Shown in pieces: positions 44,098 through 53,121 of a stretch of DNA of 64,000 nt. Every line of letters begins with the position of its first letter. Positions within the stretch are counted from its first letter, which is position 1. The stretch covers positions 186,001-250,000 of the forward strand of contig NZ_JARXWB010000004.1 of the NCBI RefSeq assembly GCF_029892425.1, in the 5' to 3' direction. The position numbers and the translations under genes were made by a program. Source of the stretch: Bradyrhizobium sp. BR13661 (GTDB lineage: Bacteria; Pseudomonadota; Alphaproteobacteria; Rhizobiales; Xanthobacteraceae). Below the pieces are notes generated by a model. It saw only the letters and a list, made by a program, of their open reading frames with translations. It was not told the DNA's origin and searched no databases.

Positions 44098-46368
44098 TCA
44101 ATGGGCCTGCGCCGCGCAATAGTCGCGCCAGAACTGGCGGTAGGCGGCTTCCACATGGCGTGTGTAGATCGCGCCGTTGCCCGCCGCAGAGGCCGCGATC
44201 CGGGCCGGCAGCTGCTGCCGCAGCCCGGCCAAGGCGGCCGGGTCGCCCGCAAACCGCTTGGCGACCGCGATGTAGGCTTCGTCGTCCTCCACGACCCAGT
44301 CGTCCAGCCCGACCGCCTTGAGGATGCTGCCCGCCGCCCGCCCCGACGTCGTCTGGCCGAGCTTGGCAACGACAGGCACACCCATATGGAGGGACTCCCA
44401 GGTGCCGGCGCCACCGTTCTGCGGGAACGGATCGAGCGAGATGTCGACCCGGGCGAATTCGGTGAGGTGCTGTTCGCGGATACTCGCCCCCAGGCAGACC
44501 ACGTTATCAGGGTCGACACCATGTTCGACGAAACGGGCAACCAGGCTGTCGCGAAGGCCGGCATCGTCGAGGCCGGAGTGCTTGATGATGAGCTTCGATC
44601 CCGGCAGCTCACGCAGCAGCCTCGACCACACCGGCAGCACTTCGTTCGAAATCTTGTCGATCCGGTTGAAGCTGCCGAATGTGACATAGCCGTTGCGCAG
44701 CATCGGCAGGTCCGGCCGGTACAAGCCCGGTGCAGGCTCTGTGATCGTGAGCATGCACGGCAGGTCGTGGATCTTCTCGGCGAACTCAGGCCGCGCTGCT
44801 TCCGGAATCGCGACCGGATCCGCAAAGATATAGTCGATGGTCTTCAGGCCCGTGCCGGTCGGCGCGCCCCAGGCCGAGATCTGGATCGGCGCGGGCTTGC
44901 GCGAGAACATGCCAAGGCGAGCGCCGGCGGAGTGACCGGAGAGATCGACCAGGATGTCGATCCCATCGGCCTCGATACGGTCGGTCAATTGATCATCGCT
45001 CAGCGCAACCGCATCGACCCAGCGGTCCGCGACCGAGCGGAATTCATCGGTGATCTCGTCCTGAAGCGGCGATGACGAATAGCAGACGATCTCGAAATTG
45101 GCGTGATCGCTATGGCGCAGCACCGGCATGAAGATGAAGCCGGCCGAGTGGCGCCTGAAATCGGCGGAGACGTAGCCCACCACCAGACGCCTGTCGGGAT
45201 CGAGGTCACGCGGCCGAAGCGTCCGTTGCGGAATCCTGCCGCCGATATTGTCCCACCAGTATCTGCGCGTGGCCTGCAACATCGCGAAGTCCGCTTCGGG
45301 CAGGAAATCGAGTGCAAAGATCTTTCTGTGGATCGCATCCTCGAAATCGGGCTTGAGCTCTAGCGCCCGATCGAAATGTTCGATCGCGGTCGCGATGTCC
45401 CCGAAGCTGGCGTAGCACGATCCCATCACGCTGATCGCCGTCTCCGACTTGGGATTCTGCTCGAGCAGCCTTTTGCAGGCCGCCATCGCCTGCGTCGGCT
45501 TGTTCAGCAGGAGACAGACACGCGCCTTTTCGCGCAGTGCCATCTCGAGATTGGGGTCAAGCCCGAGCGCGGCCTCGAGGTCGCGCTCGGACTGTTCGAG
45601 GCGCAGCAGCCGCAGATGGAGCCGTCCCCGATGTGCCAGCACCTTGGCATTGTTGGGCTTCATCGCCAGCGCGGTGTTCAGGGCAGTTTCGGCAGCGGCG
45701 TAGTGGCGCAACTCCAGCAAGGCCATGCCGCGGCCGGCCAGGGCCTCCAGATGGTTCGGCTGAAATGCCAGCGCGCGCTCGAAACTTTTCAAAGCCTGCT
45801 CGGAGTGCCAGATCCGCAGCTCGGCCATGCCGCGATTGCAAAAGGCATCGGCGTAGTCGGGCTTGAACCGGATGGCACGCTCGTGCAGCTCGATCGCCTC
45901 CAGTGGCAGCGCCAGATGCATGAGTGTATTGCCGAGATTGGTCAGGGCCATCGGGAAGTTCGGATTGAGCGCGAGGCCCTTCTCCTGAACGGCCCGCGCA
46001 TCCGCAAAGCGCTTCAGGTCGAACAGCACCGTGCCGAGGTCGCAATAGACGTTGGCCGCGCGCGGGCTGACCGCGATTGCGGCGCGCAGGACCTGCTCGG
46101 CCTCCTCCAGCCGCTTCGGATCGGCGCTGAGAGTGACCCCGAAAAGATGCAACGTGTCGAAATGCTCGGGAAGCACCTCCAGAATCCGCCGGCACAGCGT
46201 CTCGACGTCGGCGAGCTGCCCCCTGGTATAGGCCTGCTGGGCCGCAGCCAGCGCGGCGTCCGCCTCCTTCTTGAATTTCTTCTGGAGCCTTGCGTTCTGG
46301 AAGGCGCGCGAGCCGACGGTCAAGCCTGATATCCCCCGGGAAAATGCCTGTGGAGCTTGTAACACCAT
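44098..46368 (-). CDS. TPR-repeat O-linked N-acetylglucosaminyltransferase-like protein (GT41)
   Basis: A 756-residue protein. Residues about 30-400 are a chain of around ten tetratricopeptide repeats (e.g. ALTNLGNTLMHLALPLEAIELHERAI and AFCNRGMAELRIWHSEQALKSFERAL in pieces). The C-terminal half is the SPINDLY/OGT glycosyltransferase region: VVGYVSADFRRHSAGFIF, DILVDLSGHSAGARL, FGSFNRIDKISNEVLPVW and the UDP-site-like DPFPQNGGAGTWESLHMGVPVV. Bacterial GT41-like enzymes glycosylate proteins such as flagellin or adhesins, but most rhizobial ones are untested. The ATG at 46368 is used; a longer frame to 46620 is formed by antisense tRNA sequence and is spurious. No partner gene is adjacent. Confidence 0.9.
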   Translation of the reverse strand: MVLQAPQAFSRGISGLTVGSRAFQNARLQKKFKKEADAALAAAQQAYTRGQLADVETLCRRILEVLPEHFDTLHLFGVTLSADPKRLEEAEQVLRAAIAVSPRAANVYCDLGTVLFDLKRFADARAVQEKGLALNPNFPMALTNLGNTLMHLALPLEAIELHERAIRFKPDYADAFCNRGMAELRIWHSEQALKSFERALAFQPNHLEALAGRGMALLELRHYAAAETALNTALAMKPNNAKVLAHRGRLHLRLLRLEQSERDLEAALGLDPNLEMALREKARVCLLLNKPTQAMAACKRLLEQNPKSETAISVMGSCYASFGDIATAIEHFDRALELKPDFEDAIHRKIFALDFLPEADFAMLQATRRYWWDNIGGRIPQRTLRPRDLDPDRRLVVGYVSADFRRHSAGFIFMPVLRHSDHANFEIVCYSSSPLQDEITDEFRSVADRWVDAVALSDDQLTDRIEADGIDILVDLSGHSAGARLGMFSRKPAPIQISAWGAPTGTGLKTIDYIFADPVAIPEAARPEFAEKIHDLPCMLTITEPAPGLYRPDLPMLRNGYVTFGSFNRIDKISNEVLPVWSRLLRELPGSKLIIKHSGLDDAGLRDSLVARFVEHGVDPDNVVCLGASIREQHLTEFARVDISLDPFPQNGGAGTWESLHMGVPVVAKLGQTTSGRAAGSILKAVGLDDWVVEDDEAYIAVAKRFAGDPAALAGLRQQLPARIAASAAGNGAIYTRHVEAAYRQFWRDYCAAQAH

Positions 46369-46524
46369 TGATTGATTCGAAGCCCGCGGGCAGCGGTCCT
46401 GGCCGTAGCGATACGGACCCGCCCTGCTCCACACGAGGTTTGGCCCCGTGAACGCAACGTCCTTGACTTCACCATGTCCCCCCTTTAAGTCCCCCCTCGT
46501 TCCGCGCGGACACATACGCGTCAC

Positions 46525-46601
<77 letters not shown>

Positions 46602-46845
46602 TTTTTGGCAATATCTTCAAAAGCTTAACTGAATATCCTCAGCCCGGTTGACGGCTTGGCGCCGCATCTCGCTCGTTCGCCTCCGGCGAGACCTGCGGGA
46701 CGCGCGGATTTGTCTGGGACATCACGCGAAAATCGAGCTTCATGGATGGCGGCATAGTCAGTCCCATCCCGAATCGTCTACGCCTGCGGGAACTTGGCAG
46801 TTTGGGAGCCCGAAAAGCTCCGCACGCCCCCGAGGAGGCCAGGAC

Positions 46846-47175
46846 ATGGCTAAGAAGGATTCGGCTAAGAAGGATTCGGCGAAGAAGACAATGGCGCCAG
46901 CCACGATCACGCTCAAGCACCTGGCGGCCGACATCGCCGAAAGCCAGGACCTCTCGAAGAAGCACGCAGAGGCCGTCCTGACCGACATGATCGATTTGAT
47001 CACCAAGCACCTCAAGAAGGGCGACCGGGTCCGCATCGTCGGCCTCGGCATCCTCCAGGTCCGCAAGCGGGCGGCCCGCACCGGCCGCAATCCTGCCACC
47101 GGTGAGGCCATCCACATCAAGGCCAGCAAGAAGGTCGCGTTCCGGCCGGTCAAGGAACTCAAGGAAGCGATCTGA
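46846..47175 (+). CDS. HU/IHF-family DNA-binding protein with Lys-rich N-terminal extension
   Basis: A 109-residue nucleoid protein. Residues about 20-109 are a normal HU domain: TLKHLAADIAESQDLSKKHAEAVLTDMI helices (read in parts), GDRVRIVGLGILQVRKRAARTGRNPATGEAI with the beta-arm and the conserved RNP, and KKVAFRPVKELKEAI. The first 17 residues (AKKDSAKKDSAKKT) are an added basic tail encoded by two exact 15-base repeats. GAGGAGG precedes the ATG. Basic tails in HU homologues strengthen DNA contacts. No partner gene; 244 bases after tRNA-Asp. Confidence 0.92.
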   Translation: MAKKDSAKKDSAKKTMAPATITLKHLAADIAESQDLSKKHAEAVLTDMIDLITKHLKKGDRVRIVGLGILQVRKRAARTGRNPATGEAIHIKASKKVAFRPVKELKEAI

Positions 47176-47307
47176 GCGCAGCATTCCGTTACGCCTGATC
47201 CGTCCTCGTCCGGCCGCAACGCAGCCCGCTTTTCTGGTATACCGGCTGCTTCCCAGGCTCTGCTTCCACGAGACCTGCTTCCAAAAGCCCCGGTGGTTTG
47301 ACCAGAA

Positions 47308-48555
47308 ATGTCCCTGACCTTCACGCATACCGTGACCGAGCGCTTCCTGCGCTACGTCACCATCGACACCCAGTCCGATCCGAATTCCCCGTCCTCGCCC
47401 TCGACCGAGAAGCAGAAAGATCTCGGCCGCGTGCTCGTCACCGAGTTGAAGGCCATGGGCGTCGCGGACGCCCATCTCGACGATTACGGCTATGTCTATG
47501 CGACGATCCCGGCCAACACCGACAAGAAAGTGCCGGTGATCTGCTTCTGCTCGCATATGGACACCTCGCCCGACGTCACCGGCAAGAATGTGAAACCGCA
47601 GGTCGTGAAGAACTATCGCGGCGGCGACATCACTCTGGTCGGCGACACCGGTCAGGTGATCCGCTTCGCCGAACATCCAGCGCTGAAGAACCAGATCGGC
47701 AACGACATCGTCACCACCGACGGCACCACGCTGTTAGGTGCCGACAACAAGGCCGGTGTCGCCGAGATCATGGATGCCGCGCATTTCTTCATCAACAACC
47801 CCGATGTGAAGCACGGCACCATCAAGATCCTGTTCACGCCGGACGAAGAGATCGGGCGCGGAGTCGACAATGTCGACATCAAGAAGTTAGGTGCCGATTT
47901 CGGCTACACCATGGACGGCGAGAGTGCAGGCTCGGTCGAGGACGAGACCTTCTCGGCCGACGGCGCCACCATCACCATCAATGGGGTCAGCGCCCACCCC
48001 GGCTATGCCAAGGGCAAGATGGAGCACGCGATCAAGATCGCGGCCGCCATCGTCGAGCGCTTGCCCAAGGAGGGCTGCTCCCCGGAGACGACCTCTGGCA
48101 AGCAAGGCTTCCTGCATCCGGTCGGCATCGAAGGCGCGCTGGAGCGGGCAACCCTCTCCTTCATCGTCCGCGACTTCACCGAGGAGGGCCTGAAGGAGAA
48201 GGAGGTCCTGCTCGAGGGCATCGTCAAGGACGTCATGAAGGACTATCCGCGCTCGAGCTACAAGTTCGAGGTGCGCGAGCAGTACCGCAACATGAAGCAG
48301 GTGATCGACCGTCACCCGCACATTCTCGAATACGCCATCGAGGCGATCCGCCGAGCCGGCTTGCGACCCATGCGCACCGCGATCCGCGGTGGCACCGACG
48401 GCTCGCGGCTGTCCTTCATGGGCCTGCCCTGCCCCAACATCTTTGCCGGCGAGCACGCGTTCCACTCGCGGCTGGAATGGGTGAGCCGGCAGGACATGGA
48501 GAAGGCGGTTCAGACCATCGTGCATCTGGCGATGATCTGGGAGGAACGGGCATAG
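47308..48555 (+). CDS. pepT: Peptidase T (tripeptide aminopeptidase)
   Basis: A 415-residue M20 di-zinc metallopeptidase that releases N-terminal residues from tripeptides in the cytoplasm. Metal and catalytic residues are seen in SHMDTSPD (His, Asp), LLGADNKAGVAE (bridging Asp), FTPDEEIGRG (catalytic Glu-Glu), YTMDGE (Asp) and the late AGEHAFHS (His). A dimerisation domain separates the two parts of the catalytic domain, as usual. Length equals the family norm. It is 132 bases downstream of the HU gene and has no evident operon partner. Confidence 0.95.
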   Translation: MSLTFTHTVTERFLRYVTIDTQSDPNSPSSPSTEKQKDLGRVLVTELKAMGVADAHLDDYGYVYATIPANTDKKVPVICFCSHMDTSPDVTGKNVKPQVVKNYRGGDITLVGDTGQVIRFAEHPALKNQIGNDIVTTDGTTLLGADNKAGVAEIMDAAHFFINNPDVKHGTIKILFTPDEEIGRGVDNVDIKKLGADFGYTMDGESAGSVEDETFSADGATITINGVSAHPGYAKGKMEHAIKIAAAIVERLPKEGCSPETTSGKQGFLHPVGIEGALERATLSFIVRDFTEEGLKEKEVLLEGIVKDVMKDYPRSSYKFEVREQYRNMKQVIDRHPHILEYAIEAIRRAGLRPMRTAIRGGTDGSRLSFMGLPCPNIFAGEHAFHSRLEWVSRQDMEKAVQTIVHLAMIWEERA

Positions 48556-48579
48556 GGAGGTTGCGGGCGCCGCGCGACC

Positions 48580-49365
48580 TCAAATGTCATTCCACGTTGT
48601 CAGCCGGTGCCCGCCCGCGACCGCAAGGGTCGCAAACTCGACGGCGCCGGCCCACTCGTCTTTTCGCCAAGCCTCGTCGTGCCCCGGATGAACGCCGACC
48701 TCGATGGCATGTCCTGACAGCCTGTCCAGCAGCCTTGGGCCCCACCCGGCATGTTCGCTGCTGCTGGTCGGCATGAAGAAATGGTCCGTCGTCCTGTATC
48801 TCCGGGCAAGATCGCGCCCCCAATATCTTCCGAACCAGTAAGTGGGGCTGGTGTACGGCTTCTTCAGGTAGATGTCCTGAACGCCGCGAACCCTTTGGAT
48901 ATCGAACCGCGGCAGTACCGTCGCCAGCGCGCGCCGGAACGGCGCGAACTTGTGCAGGTGACCGTGGGAGTCGACATGAGACAGAGGCACTCCCATGTCT
49001 CGCAGCAGGCCGATTTGCGCGCTGGCTTCAGTCACGATTTCGTGGACGGGGATGCGCCCCTGTAACGCCAGAAGGCGGATGGCCGGCGTCGGCCGGAACC
49101 GGCCGTCGGGATGAGCGAGGGTCGGCACGAGGCGCGGGTCGGCAACGGCAGTTTCGTTCGAGCTGTCGGACTCCGCCGCAAACGTGAGATGGACACCAAA
49201 GCTGAACTCGGGATGCGCCCGCGCAAACGATATGGCTGATTTCGATCCCGGCATTTTTGCCATGATCGTTGCACTCGTCAGCACTCCCGCCCTGAAGCAC
49301 TCCGCAGTGGCTGCGACGGTTTCCTCGGAAAGGCCGAAGTCGTCGGCATTGATGATGATATTCAC
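48580..49365 (-). CDS. ChbG/HpnK-family carbohydrate deacetylase (YdjC-like)
   Basis: A 261-residue protein starting MNIIINADDFGLSEE, the diagnostic metal-binding NADD motif of the YdjC family. SHVDSHGHLHKF near residues 128-139 supplies the metal His residues, and EVGVHPGHDE near 222-231 completes the site. Family members remove acetyl groups from chitooligosaccharides (ChbG) or are linked to hopanoid glycosides (HpnK). Its start overlaps the stop of a GT2 glycosyltransferase (ATGA), so it probably deacetylates a sugar that the transferase attaches to a lipid or polymer. Confidence 0.88.
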   Translation of the reverse strand: MNIIINADDFGLSEETVAATAECFRAGVLTSATIMAKMPGSKSAISFARAHPEFSFGVHLTFAAESDSSNETAVADPRLVPTLAHPDGRFRPTPAIRLLALQGRIPVHEIVTEASAQIGLLRDMGVPLSHVDSHGHLHKFAPFRRALATVLPRFDIQRVRGVQDIYLKKPYTSPTYWFGRYWGRDLARRYRTTDHFFMPTSSSEHAGWGPRLLDRLSGHAIEVGVHPGHDEAWRKDEWAGAVEFATLAVAGGHRLTTWNDI

Positions 49366-50342
49366 GTGGGACGCTCCAAGTCCCGTGAGAGACCTGCGTA
49401 TTTCTCCGCTTTCTCGTAAAGCGCGATGTTATGGCCGGTCAGTTTCCCAAGCAACTCGATCCGATCACCGTAATCGGTGATCTTGCTGATCGACCGATCA
49501 TATTCCAGCGCCTTGGCGGCGACCAGGAAGCGATACCACAATCCCTGGAGAAGATGATACGTGAGCGCTTTCCTCCCGTCGAGGAACCCAAGCAAGAACA
49601 CGTAGCGATACAGGAAATACGCGATCGGCCCAACCGAGAGCGGGAGTCGATTGTACACCTTGTCTCGCAGCACTTGCTTCAATCTCGCCTGCTTGGTCAC
49701 GCCGCCGCGGATGGTCGCATCTTTCGCATCCGCACTCGGGTATCGCTCGAGCATCAGCTGGATGGCTTCACGCGTCGCGTAGCCGTTGTGCTTTTTGACG
49801 AAACTGGTGAGGTCCTTGAGATTGTGATCGAACATCTCTCCAGAGAACGTCACGATGCGGCCGCTCTTCACCACAAGGTGCTCGTCCATCCAGCGAGGTT
49901 CGACAGCGGATTTTCCCCTGCGCACGATGCGCAGCAAACGCAGTCCTCGGCCGCCGAAATTGATCTTCTGGTTCTGGAATATGTAGCGCAGCTTCAGGAC
50001 GACGCCCGTCACGTCGGAGGGCAACGAGGGTAGCCGGCTCGCGATTTCCGCAGCGAGCCCGGGCGTGAGCACCTCGTCGGCATCGAGGCGCAGGATCCAG
50101 TCACTTTGAATGGGCAGGTTATCGAGCGCCCACTGGAATTGGTAGGCCTGATTGATAAACAGATGATCCACGACGTCAGCGCCCATCTGGCGCGCGATAT
50201 CGACGGTTCGATCTGTTGAGCCAGAATCGACGACAAAAATACGTTCTGCGATATGACTGATCGAATGAATGGCTCGCTCGAGGTGAGGCTCCTCATTCAA
50301 GGTCAGGATAATCGCCGTTAAGGAGACCGGTTGCACAGTCAT
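49362..50342 (-). CDS. Family 2 glycosyltransferase
   Basis: A 326-residue GT-A-fold transferase. SLTAIILTLNEEPHLERAI at the N-terminus, VVDSGSTDRTVDIA near 37-50 and LRLDADEVL near 84-92 (DxD motif) form the nucleotide-sugar site. The Lgt/waaE-like pattern with NFGGRGLRLLRIVRRGKS and RWMDEH resembles beta-1,4-glucosyl or Kdo2-type lipopolysaccharide transferases of the KdtX/WaaE group. A hydrophobic C-terminal segment (YFLYRYVFLLGFLDG) may sit at the membrane. It heads a two-gene unit with the deacetylase. The upstream 670 bases have no gene. Confidence 0.9.
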   Translation of the reverse strand: MTVQPVSLTAIILTLNEEPHLERAIHSISHIAERIFVVDSGSTDRTVDIARQMGADVVDHLFINQAYQFQWALDNLPIQSDWILRLDADEVLTPGLAAEIASRLPSLPSDVTGVVLKLRYIFQNQKINFGGRGLRLLRIVRRGKSAVEPRWMDEHLVVKSGRIVTFSGEMFDHNLKDLTSFVKKHNGYATREAIQLMLERYPSADAKDATIRGGVTKQARLKQVLRDKVYNRLPLSVGPIAYFLYRYVFLLGFLDGRKALTYHLLQGLWYRFLVAAKALEYDRSISKITDYGDRIELLGKLTGHNIALYEKAEKYAGLSRDLERPT

Positions 50343-51012
50343 TAAGGCGGCGCTGCTTCTCGTCTATACAAGTGAACCTGAAGGAGGGTTGGAAACCTCC
50401 CAAACAAATGTGCTGCCAGAATATTCCCGCCGGAGTGCAATAAACAACGTAGCTTTGGCGCGTCGCAGCTGGGTCATCACAAGCGTATAGCATATGAATT
50501 ATGTTCGCCATGCGAAGGCGAATTGCCTGCGACAGCTTGAGCGTCAAGGCGGGACGATCGATGCGATCGTCAAGTTCCCTCGTGTAACAATGTTGCAATA
50601 ACTATATCATGTTGGGTCGAGGCTGGATCGAGACCTCGAGCACTTCGAGAGTTCAGGTGCCTCGAAGTGCCCTCGTGAGCGCGATTTGCAGAGCGATTGA
50701 TCTGGCCGCCCGTGGAGCCGGGGCAGCCTGCAGGCGACGCTCGTGGCAGCCATGTCCTGGCGGCGGGGGCGTCGGACGGCGCGCGCTTGACATGGATGTC
50801 CGTCCATCGCTCCGCGATCTCATCGATTGCGCGACGAGAAGCCGCAGGCTGCGGTGATCCGCTGTCAATCAGCGCCGGGGTTGGCTTCATCGCACTGTCG
50901 GGTGTTGCCGTGCTCAACGGCTGCCGGCGCTCTACGTGCTATTCCGGCGTGACGGCGCAGACGAAACGCTTAAGATGGCGCCTGATTTGGCTGACGCCGG
51001 GGAGCGCTAGGT
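50343..51012. other. Gene-poor stretch upstream of the glycosyltransferase and CDF gene
   Basis: The 670 bases lie between divergently transcribed genes. The left part (about 50343-50620) is AT-richer than the surroundings and probably holds the promoter of the glycosyltransferase/deacetylase pair. The right part is GC-rich. Short open frames on both strands lack ribosome-binding sites and family features. A 16-base palindrome at 50792-50807 is the only clear element; the right side might contain the remnant of a regulator gene, but I cannot prove this. Confidence 0.5.
50792..50807. promoter_or_regulatory. Short palindrome resembling a TetR-type operator
   Basis: ATGGA (50792-50796), six bases TGTCCG, then TCCAT (50803-50807). 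The sequence just before it, TTGACA (50788-50793), overlaps as a possible -35 box. TetR-type operators often contain GGACATnnATGTCC-like inverted repeats, which this partly matches. No tetR gene is seen in the window. Confidence 0.35.
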
Positions 51013-51996
51013 TTGGGCAACCACGACCATCATGGTCATCACCACCATGACCACGGCCACGCGCATGATCATGGGCACGACCACGATCATTCCCACGGTC
51101 ATGGTCACGCCCACGTCCATGCGCCCGCCAATTTCGGCAAGGCATTTGCGATCGGCATCACACTTAATACCGCGCTAGTCGTGGCCGAGGCGGTCTACGG
51201 CTATCTCGGCAATTCCACCGCGCTGCTCGCCGATGCCGGCCACAATCTGTCCGACGTGCTCGGCCTGGTCGTGGCCTGGGGCGCCTCGATCGCCGCGCGG
51301 CGCGCGCCGAGCGGCCGCTTCACCTATGGCTTCCGCGCCTCCACCATTCTGGCGGCGCTCGCCAATGCCGTGTTCCTGCTGGTCGCAACAGGCGCGATCG
51401 GCTGGGAGGCGATCCTGCGCCTGCGCGAGCCCGAGCCGGTCGCGGGCGTCACCGTGATGGTGGTCGCCGGCGTCGGCATCCTCGTCAACGGCTTTACCGC
51501 CACGCTGTTCGCCAGCGGCCGCAAGGACGACATCAATATCGAGGGCGCCTATCTGCACATGGCCGCCGACGCCGCAGTCTCGCTCGGCGTTGTGGTCTCG
51601 GCGGCGCTGATCATCTGGACCGGCTGGCTCTGGCTCGATCCCCTCACCAGCCTCGTCATCTGCGCCAGCATTTTGTGGGGCACCACCAGCCTGCTGCGCG
51701 GCTCCATCGACATGTCGATGGCGGCAGCGCCGAAGGGCACCGACCTCGTCGCCATCAAGGCGTTCCTGCTGGCGCGGCCGGGCGTCTCCGCGATCCACGA
51801 TCTCCATGTCTGGCCGATCTCGACCACCGAGACGGCGCTGACATGCCATCTCGTGATGCCTGGAGGCACTGTCGATGCGTTCCTGACGGAGACTGCGCAG
51901 CAGCTGAAGACATCATTCCGCATCGGCCACACAACGCTGCAGGTGGAGACGCATCCGGACAATGGCTGCGCGCTGGCGCCGGATGATGTGGTTTAG
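51013..51996 (+). CDS. Cation diffusion facilitator (Zn/Co/Cd efflux), His-rich N-terminus
   Basis: A 327-residue CDF transporter with six helices. The metal sites are in ALLADAGHNLSDVLG (HxxxD, helix 2) and AYLHMAADAAVSLG (HxxxD, helix 5). The first 36 residues contain about 19 His and several Asp, a cytoplasmic metal-binding tail like that of CzcD or ZIP/CDF proteins, though longer than usual. The start is a TTG at 51013 with GGGGAG eight bases upstream; there is no ATG or GTG that keeps the His tail. It would export Zn2+ or a related metal by proton exchange. Its stop overlaps the convergent methyltransferase stop by four bases. No metal regulator is adjacent. Confidence 0.92.
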   Translation: MGNHDHHGHHHHDHGHAHDHGHDHDHSHGHGHAHVHAPANFGKAFAIGITLNTALVVAEAVYGYLGNSTALLADAGHNLSDVLGLVVAWGASIAARRAPSGRFTYGFRASTILAALANAVFLLVATGAIGWEAILRLREPEPVAGVTVMVVAGVGILVNGFTATLFASGRKDDINIEGAYLHMAADAAVSLGVVVSAALIIWTGWLWLDPLTSLVICASILWGTTSLLRGSIDMSMAAAPKGTDLVAIKAFLLARPGVSAIHDLHVWPISTTETALTCHLVMPGGTVDAFLTETAQQLKTSFRIGHTTLQVETHPDNGCALAPDDVV

Positions 51997-52853
51997 GTCG
52001 CCTTCGCCGTCACGATCCAGATCGCGCCCTGCAGCGCCACGCTCTGCCCTTTCAGGAACGGCGCGAGCGTCTCGCGGATCGAGGCTTTGGCGGCCGTGAC
52101 CGTCTCCGGCGGGTGGCCCTGGAGTGCGCGGCTGGCGGGACCGATCTGGAGCGAGCCGCCGACTGCGGCATCGAGGCCTCCACCGATGGCGATGTCCATC
52201 GGAAGATTATGCGGCTCCATCGCAACGTCCACGAAGCCCGCCCCTTTCAGGATGCGCGTCACGCGCCCTTCCGAGGCGAAGGCAAACGGGCCCGGCTCTT
52301 CCGGCCCGACCGGTGGCATCTTCGGCACGTGTTTGTAGACCGCCATCAGCGGCGCCATCATCCACGGATTGTCCTTCGGCTCGCGCCAGCAGACGAAAGC
52401 GAGGCGCCCCGTCGGCTTCAGCGCACGGCGAAGATTGGTGAAGGACGCAATCGGATCAGCAAAGAACATCACGCCGAAGCGCGAGGCGAGCAGATCAAAG
52501 CTATCAGGCTCGAACGGATACACCGTCGCATCCGCCAGCACGAACTCCAGCGGCAGCCCCTTGGGCGCAAACGCGCGGGCCTGCGACAGCATCGGATCGG
52601 ACACATCGAGGCCGAGCGCAAAGCCATCAGGTGCGACGGCTTTCGCGAATGCAAAGGTCGTCGCGCCCGAGCCGCAGCCGACGTCAAGAACGCGCTCGCC
52701 GGGCTTCGGTCTCGCGCGGTCGATCAGCACGTCGGCAATGGGCCCGAGCAGGCTCTCCTGCGCCGCATGACGATCGGCCCAGCGCTGCCCGCTCGGGCCG
52801 TTCCAATAGGCGATCTGGTCGACGTTCTGCTCGTGTCCGCTGGGCTGCTGCAT
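51993..52853 (-). CDS. Class I SAM-dependent methyltransferase
   Basis: A 286-residue methyltransferase of the UbiE/COQ5-like Methyltransf_11 type. Motif I is RVLDVGCGSGATTF near residues 54-67, followed by ALGLDVSDPML (acidic loop), LADATVYPF and DLLASRFGVMFFADP. The C-terminal third is a helical substrate region seen in small-molecule methyltransferases of rhizobia. The substrate is unknown. It is 127 bases from tRNA-Val on the same strand and convergent with the CDF gene. Confidence 0.88.
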   Translation of the reverse strand: MQQPSGHEQNVDQIAYWNGPSGQRWADRHAAQESLLGPIADVLIDRARPKPGERVLDVGCGSGATTFAFAKAVAPDGFALGLDVSDPMLSQARAFAPKGLPLEFVLADATVYPFEPDSFDLLASRFGVMFFADPIASFTNLRRALKPTGRLAFVCWREPKDNPWMMAPLMAVYKHVPKMPPVGPEEPGPFAFASEGRVTRILKGAGFVDVAMEPHNLPMDIAIGGGLDAAVGGSLQIGPASRALQGHPPETVTAAKASIRETLAPFLKGQSVALQGAIWIVTAKAT

Positions 52854-52953
52854 AAAGGCCTCTGTCGCTCGATATCGCCCGTCGTCGCCGATCGGCTATG
52901 GCGCGGCAGCCTTCGTCGCGTCGCGCCAATGACGTGTGAGGCTGGCTCGCCAA

Positions 52954-52980
52954 GCCGAAGCTCGCGAAGCGAGCGAAGGC
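52954..52980 (-). terminator. Hairpin directly downstream of tRNA-Val
   Basis: GCTCGC (52960-52965), loop GAA, GCGAGC (52969-52974), with further GCC/GGC complementarity at both ends. It begins immediately after the tRNA 3' end on the minus strand. A T-tract is missing, so it may be a processing element or part of a repeat that often follows tRNA genes in this group, rather than a strong intrinsic terminator. Confidence 0.4.
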
Positions 52981-53057
52981 TGGTGGGCGGTCACGGATTC
53001 GAACCGCGGACCCTCTCGGTGTAAACGAGATGCTCTAACCAGCTGAGCTAACCGCCC
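52981..53057 (-). tRNA. tRNA-Val (TAC)
   Basis: A 77-base cloverleaf on the minus strand with encoded CCA. Acceptor GGGCGGT pairs with ACCGCCC. The anticodon stem CTCG/CGAG encloses the loop with anticodon TAC. The D-arm AGCTCAGCTGGTTAGAGC and the T-loop GGTTCGAATCC are canonical. Confidence 0.97.
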
Positions 53058-53121
53058 CACGGCGCTTCTTTATCCCTACCGGCCCCGTGCGGGCAAGTCT
53101 GGAACGAGGGATCTCGCACCC

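Noticed and set aside
50293..50917. Short minus-strand frames in the gene-poor stretch
   Set aside because: No ribosome-binding site, no recognisable motif and poor codon pattern.
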